A stretch of DNA of 64,000 nucleotides, taken from Sporomusa malonica (lineage in GTDB: Bacteria; Bacillota; Negativicutes; Sporomusales; Sporomusaceae). The number at the start of each line of letters is the position of its first letter. The stretch's first letter is position 1. Both the position numbers and the translations under genes were made by a program. Under the pieces are notes generated by a model. The model was not told the origin of the DNA. It was given only the letters and a program-made list of their open reading frames with translations, and made no database searches. Below are positions 1 to 6,979 of this stretch, in pieces. The DNA lies in NCBI RefSeq assembly GCF_041428715.1, contig NZ_CP155572.1; one strand, written 5' to 3'.

Positions 1-1
1 G

Positions 2-928
2 GGCATGATATTTTGTCTGTCAACAAATGGGCTGTTATTGCCTGAATATGCTCCGGCGTTAATCAAGCTTGGAGTAAAACATGTTACCGTAACGGTGAAC
101 TGTATTGATCCTGCTGTTGGGGCGCAAATCTATGGGACAGTGAATTATCAGGGCAAACGTTATGTCGGCATTGAGGGTTCGGAGATTCTTTTGCATAACC
201 AGCAGGAAGGGATTATGTATCTGGCCGGCCATGGCGCTACTGTCAAAGTAAATATTGTCATGATTAAACTGGTCAACGACTGGCATATACCTGATGTTGT
301 CAGCAAGGTAAAACAGCTGGGGGCCTGTATGACAAATATCATGCCCTTTATTCCGGCACCTGGCAGCGTGTTTTCCGGTCTGCCAGCGACAAATATGCGT
401 GATGTTAATGAGCTTCGGGCCAGCTGTGCCGGTGAATTGAAACAAATGACTCATTGCCGGCAGTGCCGGGCAGATGCTATCGGCCTGTTAGGCCAAGACC
501 GTGCTAACGAGTTTAGAAGCTGTGCCAGCCAGGTTGAGCCTGTTACCCCCAAGCCAGCGCCGTTTATCGCTCATTATAAGGTTGCTGTTACCACCAAATC
601 AGATAAATTGGTTGATTTGCATTTCGGTCAAGCTGAAGAATTTAAGATATATCAGGTTAATGGCAGCCGGTATGCGCTTGTGGAGACACGTCAGTTGGAA
701 AAATACTGCACAGGCAATGTGGAATGTGCCAGCGAGGATGAGCGGCGAGAAGCGCTGCTGACAGCTTTGAGCGACTGTGACGCTGTATTGACCATGCGGA
801 TTGGCTATCAGGCCCAAAAGCGTCTGCTAAAGCGGGGCATCATGTCGGTCGAATATTGCTATACGGTGGAAAGTGGGCTTTGCTACGCCGCAGAGCAGCT
901 TGATTTAAAAGCGGCCGCAGCGGTCTAG
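2..928 (+). CDS. nifB: NifB, nitrogenase cofactor biosynthesis radical SAM protein with C-terminal NifX-like domain (5' end outside window)
   Basis: NifB makes the NifB-co iron-sulfur-carbide core of the nitrogenase cofactor. The frame is open to the window edge, so the N-terminus with the radical SAM CxxxCxxC motif lies upstream. What is visible is the second half of the SAM barrel (CLSTNG, then HVTVTVN and the NIMPFIP segment), followed by the NifB hallmark HCRQCRADAIGLLG (C151 and C154 of the visible part). From about residue 190 there is a dinitrogenase iron-molybdenum cofactor (NifX/NafY) domain with the LHFGQAEEF motif. The NifB-NifX fusion is a usual form in anaerobic diazotrophs. The AnfO-family gene starts 19 bases downstream, and nifV follows, so this is the distal part of a nif operon. 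Confidence 0.95.
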   Translation, partial: GMIFCLSTNGLLLPEYAPALIKLGVKHVTVTVNCIDPAVGAQIYGTVNYQGKRYVGIEGSEILLHNQQEGIMYLAGHGATVKVNIVMIKLVNDWHIPDVVSKVKQLGACMTNIMPFIPAPGSVFSGLPATNMRDVNELRASCAGELKQMTHCRQCRADAIGLLGQDRANEFRSCASQVEPVTPKPAPFIAHYKVAVTTKSDKLVDLHFGQAEEFKIYQVNGSRYALVETRQLEKYCTGNVECASEDERREALLTALSDCDAVLTMRIGYQAQKRLLKRGIMSVEYCYTVESGLCYAAEQLDLKAAAAV

Positions 929-947
929 CTGTAAGGGAGGAAGGAAA

Positions 948-1565
948 ATGGCGCGGGAAATCGCAGTGTTTATTGGCGGGAATGGCAGTACTGCCGCCCT
1001 GGAGGAACCAGGAAAAGTAGTTGTTTACCGCCGCCAGCAGGGAAAGTGGCAGCAGGTTGGCGAGACAGCGTTTTGCCTTAATCATACAAGCGGCATGGCC
1101 GGAGTGCGGCGGCAATTAGCGGCGATGATTGAAGTATTAGGTCAATGCCGGGTATTTGTTGCCCGTGCAGTATCTGGTCTGTTATATAAAGAGCTTGAAC
1201 AGGCTGACTTTAGTATTTGGGAGTTTAGTGGCAGACCAACCGACTTTCTGGAATATGTTTTAGTGCAGGAAGAGCTTGCCGCTCGCCAGCCAGCGCCTGC
1301 CGCAGCTCCAGCGCCAGCCATCGTTGAGACAGGGCCAGGCTGCTACCAAGTGTCACTGAAGGATGTTCAGCAAAGCGGCGGCGGACTAACCTCCAAGCAA
1401 GTGTTACAACCGCTGCTGAGTGGTAACTTCTATCAGGTAGAGGTCTTGTGCAGCCACATTCCACCCTGGTTGGAGACTGAATGGGCATGCGGACGCTTTG
1501 ACTGTAAAGCCGAGAAGCAAGTAAATGGGGTTAAGCTGGTAATAAAAAAACAAAGTTGCGGGTGA
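948..1565 (+). CDS. AnfO-family nitrogenase accessory protein
   Basis: The 205-residue protein fits the AnfO family: N-terminal IAVFIGGNGSTAALEEPG, then a region about a cofactor-handling fold (CRVFVARAVSGLLYKELEQ, FSIWEFSGRP) and a C-terminal part GGLTSKQVLQPLL...EVLCSHIPPWLE that is typical of longer members. An Ala/Pro-rich linker (about residues 108-125) separates the two parts. AnfO proteins are known beside Fe-only nitrogenase genes and also beside nifB in Firmicutes; the exact biochemical role is not settled. ATG follows GGGAGGAAGG at good spacing. The stop overlaps the ribosome-binding site of the next gene, so translation is probably coupled. Its presence does not by itself prove an Fe-only nitrogenase here. 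Confidence 0.85.
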   Translation: MAREIAVFIGGNGSTAALEEPGKVVVYRRQQGKWQQVGETAFCLNHTSGMAGVRRQLAAMIEVLGQCRVFVARAVSGLLYKELEQADFSIWEFSGRPTDFLEYVLVQEELAARQPAPAAAPAPAIVETGPGCYQVSLKDVQQSGGGLTSKQVLQPLLSGNFYQVEVLCSHIPPWLETEWACGRFDCKAEKQVNGVKLVIKKQSCG

Positions 1566-1572
1566 GTTGTAT

Positions 1573-2622
1573 ATGAGCAGGCCAAACTGGATTGATCACA
1601 CACTAAATGAAGCTGTCAGGCTGCAGTATACCGGCGGACAGCTTGCAGAGCTTGTCGGCCTGCTGTCCGCGCTGGGGATTGAGCAGGCTGCCATTGGACT
1701 CGATGAGTGGCACCGGTATTATCCGGATTTGGCTGACACGCAAAAGCACCTTGAACTTTGCGGAATTCTAGAATTATCAGGTAGTGAACTTGGGTTGGCC
1801 GAGCAGGCAGGTATCAAGCAGGTAGTCCTAGTCTGCCGCACTGCTAATCAGGCTGAGTTTAGCGTGAAGCTCGAAGCGGCTATGGTCGAAGCTGGCAGGC
1901 GCGGCTTGCGAGCTTCGCTGCTGTTAGAAGACTTAGCCGGCATTAGAGCATCAGAGCTAGGTTCTGTTGCGTCAATAATAAATGGCTATCCCATTACCAC
2001 CGTTATTTATGGTGACCGAACGGGTAAAGGTAATCCTTTTACTATCTTTGAGCAAATAACTGTTCTAAAGAAGAGCTTGAACTGCCCTGTTGGTATCCAA
2101 GCCGGCAATGCCTATGGCTTGGCAACAGCCAATACGCTGGCGGCGCTGAAAGCTGGGGTTAGTCAGATAAACACGTCAATAGCCGGAGCCGGTGGATTTG
2201 CTCCCTGGGAAGAGGCGTTGATGGCTGCTAAACAACTGGCAGGGTCAGCTGTTGAGATACCGTTAGATTTGGCAGCTGGCTGTAGGCAGGTCCTGACAGC
2301 GTTGAATTTGAGTGTAGCCGAGAGCAAAGCTATTATTGGTCCTGCGATTTTTGCTCATGAGTCAGGTTTGCATGTTGACGGTGTTAATAAAGATCCCTGG
2401 ATATATGAACCGTTTGCGCCAGAAATGGTAGGGCTAAGGCGGCAATTTATTATTGGCAAACATTCAGGAACTGCGGCTCTGAGAACAAAATTTGCGACTT
2501 GGGGTATACGTCTGGAAGAAGCTGAGACTAGAGCCCTGCTTACCCATGTACGAGCGTTAGCTGTTCGGAAAAGGGCAGCCATTACTGATGACGAATTACA
2601 GCGCTTGTATTTATCCTGTTAG
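1573..2622 (+). CDS. nifV: Homocitrate synthase, omega-type subunit (NifV-omega)
   Basis: Homocitrate synthase supplies the homocitrate ligand of FeMo-co. This 349-residue half corresponds to the C-terminal part of the enzyme: a barrel segment with GNAYGLATANTLAALKAG and INTSIAGAGGFAPWEE, then the LeuA-like communication region FAHESGLHVDGV and IIGKHSGTAALR. It lacks the N-terminal catalytic DTTLRDGEQ motif, which sits in the next gene. A split alpha/omega NifV is known from Clostridium pasteurianum. I chose ATG 1573, six bases after GGTGAG; an in-frame TTG at 1567 is possible. Its last codons and stop lie inside a copy of the dispersed 89-bp repeat, so the C-terminus may have been altered by that insertion. 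Confidence 0.85.
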   Translation: MSRPNWIDHTLNEAVRLQYTGGQLAELVGLLSALGIEQAAIGLDEWHRYYPDLADTQKHLELCGILELSGSELGLAEQAGIKQVVLVCRTANQAEFSVKLEAAMVEAGRRGLRASLLLEDLAGIRASELGSVASIINGYPITTVIYGDRTGKGNPFTIFEQITVLKKSLNCPVGIQAGNAYGLATANTLAALKAGVSQINTSIAGAGGFAPWEEALMAAKQLAGSAVEIPLDLAAGCRQVLTALNLSVAESKAIIGPAIFAHESGLHVDGVNKDPWIYEPFAPEMVGLRRQFIIGKHSGTAALRTKFATWGIRLEEAETRALLTHVRALAVRKRAAITDDELQRLYLSC

Positions 2623-2703
2623 AAAGTATGACTTTCCGCCTGGATAAGGCAACATCGACTTCCGCATTCGCCAAAGGCTCGGCGCAAGCCGTGTTTTCTT
2701 TAT
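2615..2703 (+). repeat. Dispersed ~89-bp structured repeat, copy 1
   Basis: One of five near-full copies in the window (others near 25.06, 45.71, 48.95 and 61.46 kb). The left end carries the dyad GAAAGTatgACTTTC, the middle GGATAAGG-CAACATCG, and the right end GGCTC-GGCGCAAGCCGTGTTTTCTTTAT, which can pair back with the middle. This copy overlaps the nifV-omega stop codon and fills the gap to nifV-alpha. Confidence 0.85.
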
Positions 2704-2727
2704 CAACAAGCTGAAGGGGGCAGACAT

Positions 2728-3570
2728 ATGCAAGAACTCAAACAATGCGTCCTTATTGATACAACCCTGCGGGACGGCGAACAAGCGGCCGGGATTGTGT
2801 TTACTGCCATGGAAAAACTGGCTGTTGCCACAGCCCTTGATCAAGCTGGCGTAACCTGGATAGAAGCCGGTACTCCAGCGATGGGTCAGGAAGAAGGCGA
2901 GGCCTTGAGGCTTATTCTTGATGCACGGCTAAAGGCAGTGGTATTTGCCTGGAACCGCGCCTGCCGTGAAGACATCGAGGCTTCTATCGCCTGTGGTTTT
3001 GAGTTTTTGCATATTTCTGTACCAGTGTCTGACCTGCATATCCATAGAAAGCTAAAGAAGAGCCGGGAATGGGTGCTAAATCAGCTAACCTCTGCTATCC
3101 TTCTGGCACAAAGCCATGGCTGCTCGGTGTCGGTTGGCGCCGAAGACGCATCAAGGGCCGATCCTGAGCAGTTTCTTGAGCTGGCTGAGCTTAGTGCCAG
3201 ACTAGGGGCTGTGCGTATTCGGTTTGCCGATACTGTTGGGCTGCTAGACCCATTTAGCAGCTGGGAGCTAATGGCCGACTTGTCTGCCCGTTGTCCGCTG
3301 CCGATAGAGTTTCATGCCCATAATGATTTTGGTCTGGCAACAGCTAATACCTTAGCTGCCTTACAGGGCGGGGCTGTATTCGCCAGTGTAACTGCGGCTG
3401 GTATTGGGGAGCGGGCAGGAAATGCGGGGCTTGAGGAAGTAGTAGCCGCGCTTAAAGAGGTATATGGATGTCCAGGTACGATTGACTTGGAAGCGGTAAA
3501 AAAAATAGGCCGCCAAGTAGCGGCCTTAAGTGACAGACGAAGCTTTCCTTTTTCTGCTAACACTTTATAG
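2728..3570 (+). CDS. nifV: Homocitrate synthase, alpha-type subunit (NifV-alpha)
   Basis: The 280-residue catalytic half of homocitrate synthase. It has the HMGL-like barrel start IDTTLRDGEQAAGIVF (residues 10-25), FLHISVPVSD, and the metal-binding FHAHNDFGLATANTL (H196, H198, D200), then GIGERAGNAGLEE. It condenses acetyl-CoA with 2-oxoglutarate; with the omega half encoded just upstream it should form the complete enzyme. It starts after AAGGGGG with seven bases spacing. The gap to nifV-omega is occupied by the dispersed repeat, which may affect the mRNA between the two halves. A terminator follows. Confidence 0.9.
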   Translation: MQELKQCVLIDTTLRDGEQAAGIVFTAMEKLAVATALDQAGVTWIEAGTPAMGQEEGEALRLILDARLKAVVFAWNRACREDIEASIACGFEFLHISVPVSDLHIHRKLKKSREWVLNQLTSAILLAQSHGCSVSVGAEDASRADPEQFLELAELSARLGAVRIRFADTVGLLDPFSSWELMADLSARCPLPIEFHAHNDFGLATANTLAALQGGAVFASVTAAGIGERAGNAGLEEVVAALKEVYGCPGTIDLEAVKKIGRQVAALSDRRSFPFSANTL

Positions 3571-3576
3571 AGCATT

Positions 3577-3738
3577 CTAAAATGCTTGATGTGCCTGCCC
3601 GTTCGTGCGTCTTTGCGGACGGGCTTTTATAATGTTTTCCTGGATTTCGTGATTAGTGCGCGGACCAGATAGCACTGTAATCGAGGACAGGTTTTTGCTA
3701 AACCCTTTACCGTGAGCATATTTAATCGTAGTTTTCAC
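3577..3738 (-). CDS. Small unrecognised protein (53 aa) antisense to the nif operon terminator
   Basis: A GTG-started frame of 53 codons preceded by GAGGAGGT at six bases, a strong ribosome-binding site. The product is basic and begins MKTTIKYAHGKGF, with no Cys and no membrane segment. I do not recognise it. It runs convergently into the nif operon, and its last third contains the hairpin that ends that operon. It lies 26 bases downstream of another small frame on the same strand, so the two could be co-transcribed. The strong start signal supports it; lack of known relatives keeps confidence moderate. Confidence 0.5.
   Translation of the reverse strand: MKTTIKYAHGKGFSKNLSSITVLSGPRTNHEIQENIIKARPQRRTNGQAHQAF
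3597..3628 (+). terminator. Terminator of the nif operon
   Basis: GCCCGT at 3597-3602 pairs with ACGGGC at 3619-3624 and is followed by TTTT. Confidence 0.7.
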
Positions 3739-3764
3739 GGCACTACCTCCTCTGCTTTAGTAAC

Positions 3765-3935
3765 CTATTTGTCGAAACGCTGGTAGTATTCCCGGTATTT
3801 TTTAAACTCGGGATCGGCAGCTATGTCGCTTTCTTGGCTGCGGTCAAGCGCGGCTCTGGGGCAGAACTCTGAGGAAAACTCACAAGAACTGCTTTCAGCG
3901 CAAGCATCGCAATCCATAAACCTGTGCTGCAGCAC
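3765..3935 (-). CDS. Small Cys-rich protein (56 aa)
   Basis: The GTG at 3935 sits seven bases after GGAGGT; an internal ATG at 3917 would give 50 residues. The N-terminal half holds four cysteines (CDAC, then single Cys at about positions 18 and 25); the C-terminal half is charged and ends FKKYREYYQRFDK. The Cys spacing could bind a metal or an iron-sulfur cluster, but this is only inference. It lies opposite and downstream of the nif operon and heads a possible two-gene unit with the 53-residue frame below it. I do not recognise the family. Confidence 0.55.
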   Translation of the reverse strand: MLQHRFMDCDACAESSSCEFSSEFCPRAALDRSQESDIAADPEFKKYREYYQRFDK

Positions 3936-4141
3936 AAACCCCACCTCCGGAGGTAATATTCGCGCTAAAAAAATAACGCTTATGATAGTTTTTGAAACAA
4001 ATCGTCAGATTATTCAAAAACATTTTATTCCAACTCTATATTTCCCGTATTTTTTTCATGATACGCAAATTATTTGCAGAAATTAACCTATTTTACCTTA
4101 CCTATGCCCTTGATGGTATACAAGTGAGTGGCTAAGTCTAC

Positions 4142-4170
4142 TTTATTATCTGTGCACAGAATGGTATAAT
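4142..4170 (+). promoter_or_regulatory. Probable housekeeping promoter (extended -10)
   Basis: TGGTATAAT (-10 at 4165-4170 with the TG extension), weak -35 TTTATT 17 bases upstream, 37 bases before the next start codon. The rest of 3936-4141 shows no gene. Confidence 0.45.
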
Positions 4171-4207
4171 ATAGAAACTGGGACTATAGGAAAAGTGGTG
4201 GAATGTG

Positions 4208-4723
4208 ATGAAATTAGGCCAAGTTGGCCAGCCATATCAGCCAGGCCAGGATAAGTTAGAAGAAAAACTTATTTACCGCTTGGATAATGACGGGCATGGC
4301 CTTGTTATTGTTAAAGCAGGAATTTCTAACCAGGAAGTGGAAAATATCCAAAACGGAGCCGCCGAATTAGGTATCTATATTGATGGCCCGATTATTTTTT
4401 TACTCTTTAAGTTTGGGACTGGCAGCTGGAACGATGCACCCTTCTCCTGGCACACTGTGCCGAGGGGCATTCGCGTGTATCCGGAGGAAGCCGAAGATTC
4501 GACTACGCTTAAGGTTACTCTCGTGGAGGCTGCTGACGGCATAGTTCGTGCTGGGCGACAAGTGGCGCTGACTCCGGAATTTGCCGGTAAGCTTAATGAG
4601 GCCATCAGGGTTCAGGCTAATGGCAGCTTTAACGGTTTGTCGTATGGTAAGCATTTGAATGTTGTGTATAATCAGTATACTGCTGAGGATATGGCAGAAA
4701 TCGCCGACGCTCGTATGGCGTAA
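4208..4723 (+). CDS. Conserved-looking hypothetical protein (171 aa)
   Basis: A soluble, mildly acidic protein without signal peptide or membrane segment. Visible features are a hydrophobic strand IIFLLFKFGTG around residue 60, a WHTVPRGIRVYPEEAED stretch, and an Asn/Tyr-rich C-terminus. I do not recognise a family. The start could be GTG 4205 or ATG 4208, both just after GTGGTGG. The LUD-domain gene begins 30 bases after its stop in the same direction, and only that gene is followed by a terminator, so the two probably form an operon. Its role may therefore relate to redox or lactate-type metabolism, but this is only context. Confidence 0.7.
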   Translation: MKLGQVGQPYQPGQDKLEEKLIYRLDNDGHGLVIVKAGISNQEVENIQNGAAELGIYIDGPIIFLLFKFGTGSWNDAPFSWHTVPRGIRVYPEEAEDSTTLKVTLVEAADGIVRAGRQVALTPEFAGKLNEAIRVQANGSFNGLSYGKHLNVVYNQYTAEDMAEIADARMA

Positions 4724-4753
4724 AAATATATAATTGTTGAGAGGAGAATTTCA

Positions 4754-5395
4754 ATGAATGAGTTTAAGAGCTGGCACAACCAGACAATTGGGGCCAAAGT
4801 AGTAGAAGCCCTGCAAAAGAACAATTTTACTGCGTCCTATGTAAATACCAAACAAGAAGCGCTAGACAAGCTGGCTGCGCTTATCCCGGGTGATGCTGCT
4901 GTAGGAATCGGTGGCTCGTGGACAATCAAGGAAGTCGGGATAGATACCCTTTTGGTAGAGCGGGGTAACACGGTTTACAATCATAATATACCTGGACTGT
5001 CGCCTGAGGAGTCCCTGGCGCTGCGCCGCAAACAAATGACCTGTGATATATTTTTAACAGGCACCAATGCCTTGACGTTAAAGGGTGAACTTGTTAATGT
5101 TGATGGAGCCGGTAATCGGGTTGCCGCTATGATTTTCGGACCTAAGAAGGTTATTGTCATAACAGGTATAAATAAAATTGTAACAGATGTAACCGCTGCT
5201 ATGGAACGGATTGAACTGTTTGCCGCCCCAATCAACAACAAGCGACTGAACCGCCCTAACCCCTGTACTGTGACTGGTGAGTGTATGGATTGTCAAGGAC
5301 CGACCCGGATTTGCAATGTCACGACAGTCATGCACAAGAAGCCGGCAGTTACCGATGTCGAGATTCTAATTATTGGTGAAGAATTAGGTTTTTAA
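4754..5395 (+). CDS. LUD-domain protein (LutC/YkgG-like)
   Basis: The 213-residue protein shows the LUD (lactate utilization, formerly DUF162) fold: AAVGIGGSWTIKEVGID near residues 53-70, LTGTNALTLKGELVNVDGAGNRVAAMIFGPKKVIVITGINKIV in the core, and a C-terminal Cys set (CTVTGECMDCQGPTRIC). Stand-alone LUD proteins of this type are common in anaerobes; LutC itself takes part in lactate oxidation, but the reaction of stand-alone members is not established. The Cys motif could hold an iron-sulfur cluster. The start follows GAGAGGAG. It ends an apparent two-gene unit with a strong terminator and is next to a lactate-racemase-type regulon. Confidence 0.85.
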   Translation: MNEFKSWHNQTIGAKVVEALQKNNFTASYVNTKQEALDKLAALIPGDAAVGIGGSWTIKEVGIDTLLVERGNTVYNHNIPGLSPEESLALRRKQMTCDIFLTGTNALTLKGELVNVDGAGNRVAAMIFGPKKVIVITGINKIVTDVTAAMERIELFAAPINNKRLNRPNPCTVTGECMDCQGPTRICNVTTVMHKKPAVTDVEILIIGEELGF

Positions 5396-5418
5396 TTTAA
5401 TAAAAGCTAAGCTTGTAC

Positions 5419-5453
5419 GGCAGCGTATTATAATGCGCTGCCGCTATTTTTTT
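5419..5453 (+). terminator. Terminator after the LUD gene
   Basis: GGCAGCG (5419-5425) pairs with CGCTGCC (5436-5442), then a run of T to 5453. Confidence 0.85.
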
Positions 5454-5469
5454 GCACCCAGCTGGGTGC
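5454..5469. promoter_or_regulatory. Perfect 16-bp palindrome upstream of the sigma-54 promoter
   Basis: GCACCCAGCTGGGTGC is a perfect dyad 44 bases upstream of the -24 element. A second looser dyad (TCAC...GTGA, 5487-5505) lies between. Either could bind an activator or a repressor. Confidence 0.5.
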
Positions 5470-5512
5470 TTAATGGTTGGTAAGTCACAATGATTAATAG
5501 TGATTAAAACTA

Positions 5513-5528
5513 TGGCATAAAATTTGCA
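5513..5528 (+). promoter_or_regulatory. Sigma-54 (-24/-12) promoter
   Basis: TGGCAT-N5-TTGCA matches the TGGCAC-N5-TTGCW consensus. It lies 50 bases before the GTG start of the DUF2088 gene. Confidence 0.8.
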
Positions 5529-5578
5529 TAGTTTTAGTCTAGCTAGCATTTATTTATAATCGAAAGGAGACGATCACA

Positions 5579-6826
5579 GTGCTACCAAATATGTTTCTGA
5601 TACGCCAGAAGTTTGAAGGTAACTCAATTGATAATATTGCCGACGGGGTACATGAAGCTTTTGTGCAGGTTGATTTAGAAAGTGAGGTCAAAAAGGGCCA
5701 AAGAATTGCTGTAGCTGTTGGCAGCCGGGGCATTGCGAATATTAGTGCCATTGTCCAGAGTGTTGTCAATGAGCTCAAGCTTCTAGGTGCTGAGCCATTT
5801 ATAGTACCGGCAATGGGAAGCCATGGCGGAGCAACTGCAGAAGGTCAGGAACAAGTATTGATGTCTTTGGGGGTAACGGCGGAAAAAATCGGGGTGCCTA
5901 TAGTCTCAAGCATGGAGGTAGAACTGATAGGTCAAACTGCAGATGGAGTTCCTGTATATTTGGATAAGTCAGCGTTTGAGTCTGAAGGAATTTTCCTAAT
6001 TAATAGAATCAAGCCACATACTGATTTTGATGCACCTGTTGAAAGTGGTTTAATCAAAATGATTGCCATTGGTTTGGCGAAACACAAGGGCTGTGTGACG
6101 ATCCATACTTACGGCCTTGCAAAATATATACCTCAGGCTGCAGAAACTGTTTTAAAGAAGGGGGCAATCATCGGCGGATTGGCTATAATTGAGAACAGTA
6201 AGGAGAAAACAGCACACCTGGAGGTTATAAAAGCCAAGCAACTTTTGACAAAAGAGCCGCAACTGCTGGAAAAAGCGAAAAAACTAATGGCTCGTCTTCC
6301 TTTCAAAGAGTTAGATTTTCTAATAGTCAGGGCAATGGGTAAGACGATCAGTGGAACCGGCATGGATACCAATGTGATTGGACGCCAAAGGGTAGAGGGT
6401 TTACCTGAGCCTGATAGCATCAAAATTAAGCGTATTGCGGTGCTTGACTTAATGGATAATTCATACGGGAATGCCCTGGGAATTGGTTTGGCTGATTTTA
6501 CCACCAAAGGGCTGGTTGATAAAATAGATTTTAAGGCTATGCATGCAAATGTTATCTCTACCGGATACCTGGAACGAGGAAAAATTCCCATTTATCTGGA
6601 TACTGAGCGTGAAACCATAGAAACAGCTCTAAAAACCATTGGCCCGGTCAAACCAGAAAAAGCTACTATTTGTGTTATTCGAAATACCCTTGAGCTTGAA
6701 GAGTTAGTAGTATCAGAAAGTCTGCTGCCGGTTGTTCAAAAATTAGAAAATGTAGAAGTTATTCACAGTATCGGACCATTGCCCTTTTCCAATAATGGTG
6801 TATTACAGCTGTTTTATGGTAGTTGA
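5579..6826 (+). CDS. DUF2088 (LarA N-terminal domain-like) protein
   Basis: A 415-residue protein with the LarA-type N-terminal fold: GQRIAVAVGSRGIANI, VPAMGSHGGATAEGQ and INRIKPHTDFDAPVESGLIKMIAIGLAKHKG. Compared with true LarA it lacks the GGHR and GGGRKSILPG motifs that bind the nickel-pincer cofactor, so it may be a related hydro-lyase or an unassigned enzyme rather than a racemase. GTG start after AAAGGAG. It is the first gene of a sigma-54-controlled block and faces the same way as the activator gene that follows 153 bases later. The likely substrate class is 2-hydroxy acids, by relation and context only. Confidence 0.75.
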   Translation: MLPNMFLIRQKFEGNSIDNIADGVHEAFVQVDLESEVKKGQRIAVAVGSRGIANISAIVQSVVNELKLLGAEPFIVPAMGSHGGATAEGQEQVLMSLGVTAEKIGVPIVSSMEVELIGQTADGVPVYLDKSAFESEGIFLINRIKPHTDFDAPVESGLIKMIAIGLAKHKGCVTIHTYGLAKYIPQAAETVLKKGAIIGGLAIIENSKEKTAHLEVIKAKQLLTKEPQLLEKAKKLMARLPFKELDFLIVRAMGKTISGTGMDTNVIGRQRVEGLPEPDSIKIKRIAVLDLMDNSYGNALGIGLADFTTKGLVDKIDFKAMHANVISTGYLERGKIPIYLDTERETIETALKTIGPVKPEKATICVIRNTLELEELVVSESLLPVVQKLENVEVIHSIGPLPFSNNGVLQLFYGS

Positions 6827-6979
6827 TATTTCAACTGAAAGGCGGCAGTCTAAAGGAAGATGTGTTTAGGTTGGCGAATGATTACTACAGTGCAATTGAT
6901 CTGTGAATAACAGTTGTGCTGCCGCGAAAAAGCGACAGGTGCATGGAGCCATAATTTAAAGGGGTGTGGTGTAGACGAT

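Noticed and set aside
3823..4086. An 87-codon plus-strand frame
   Set aside because: It lies opposite the small Cys-rich gene with the better ribosome site and runs into AT-rich intergenic sequence.
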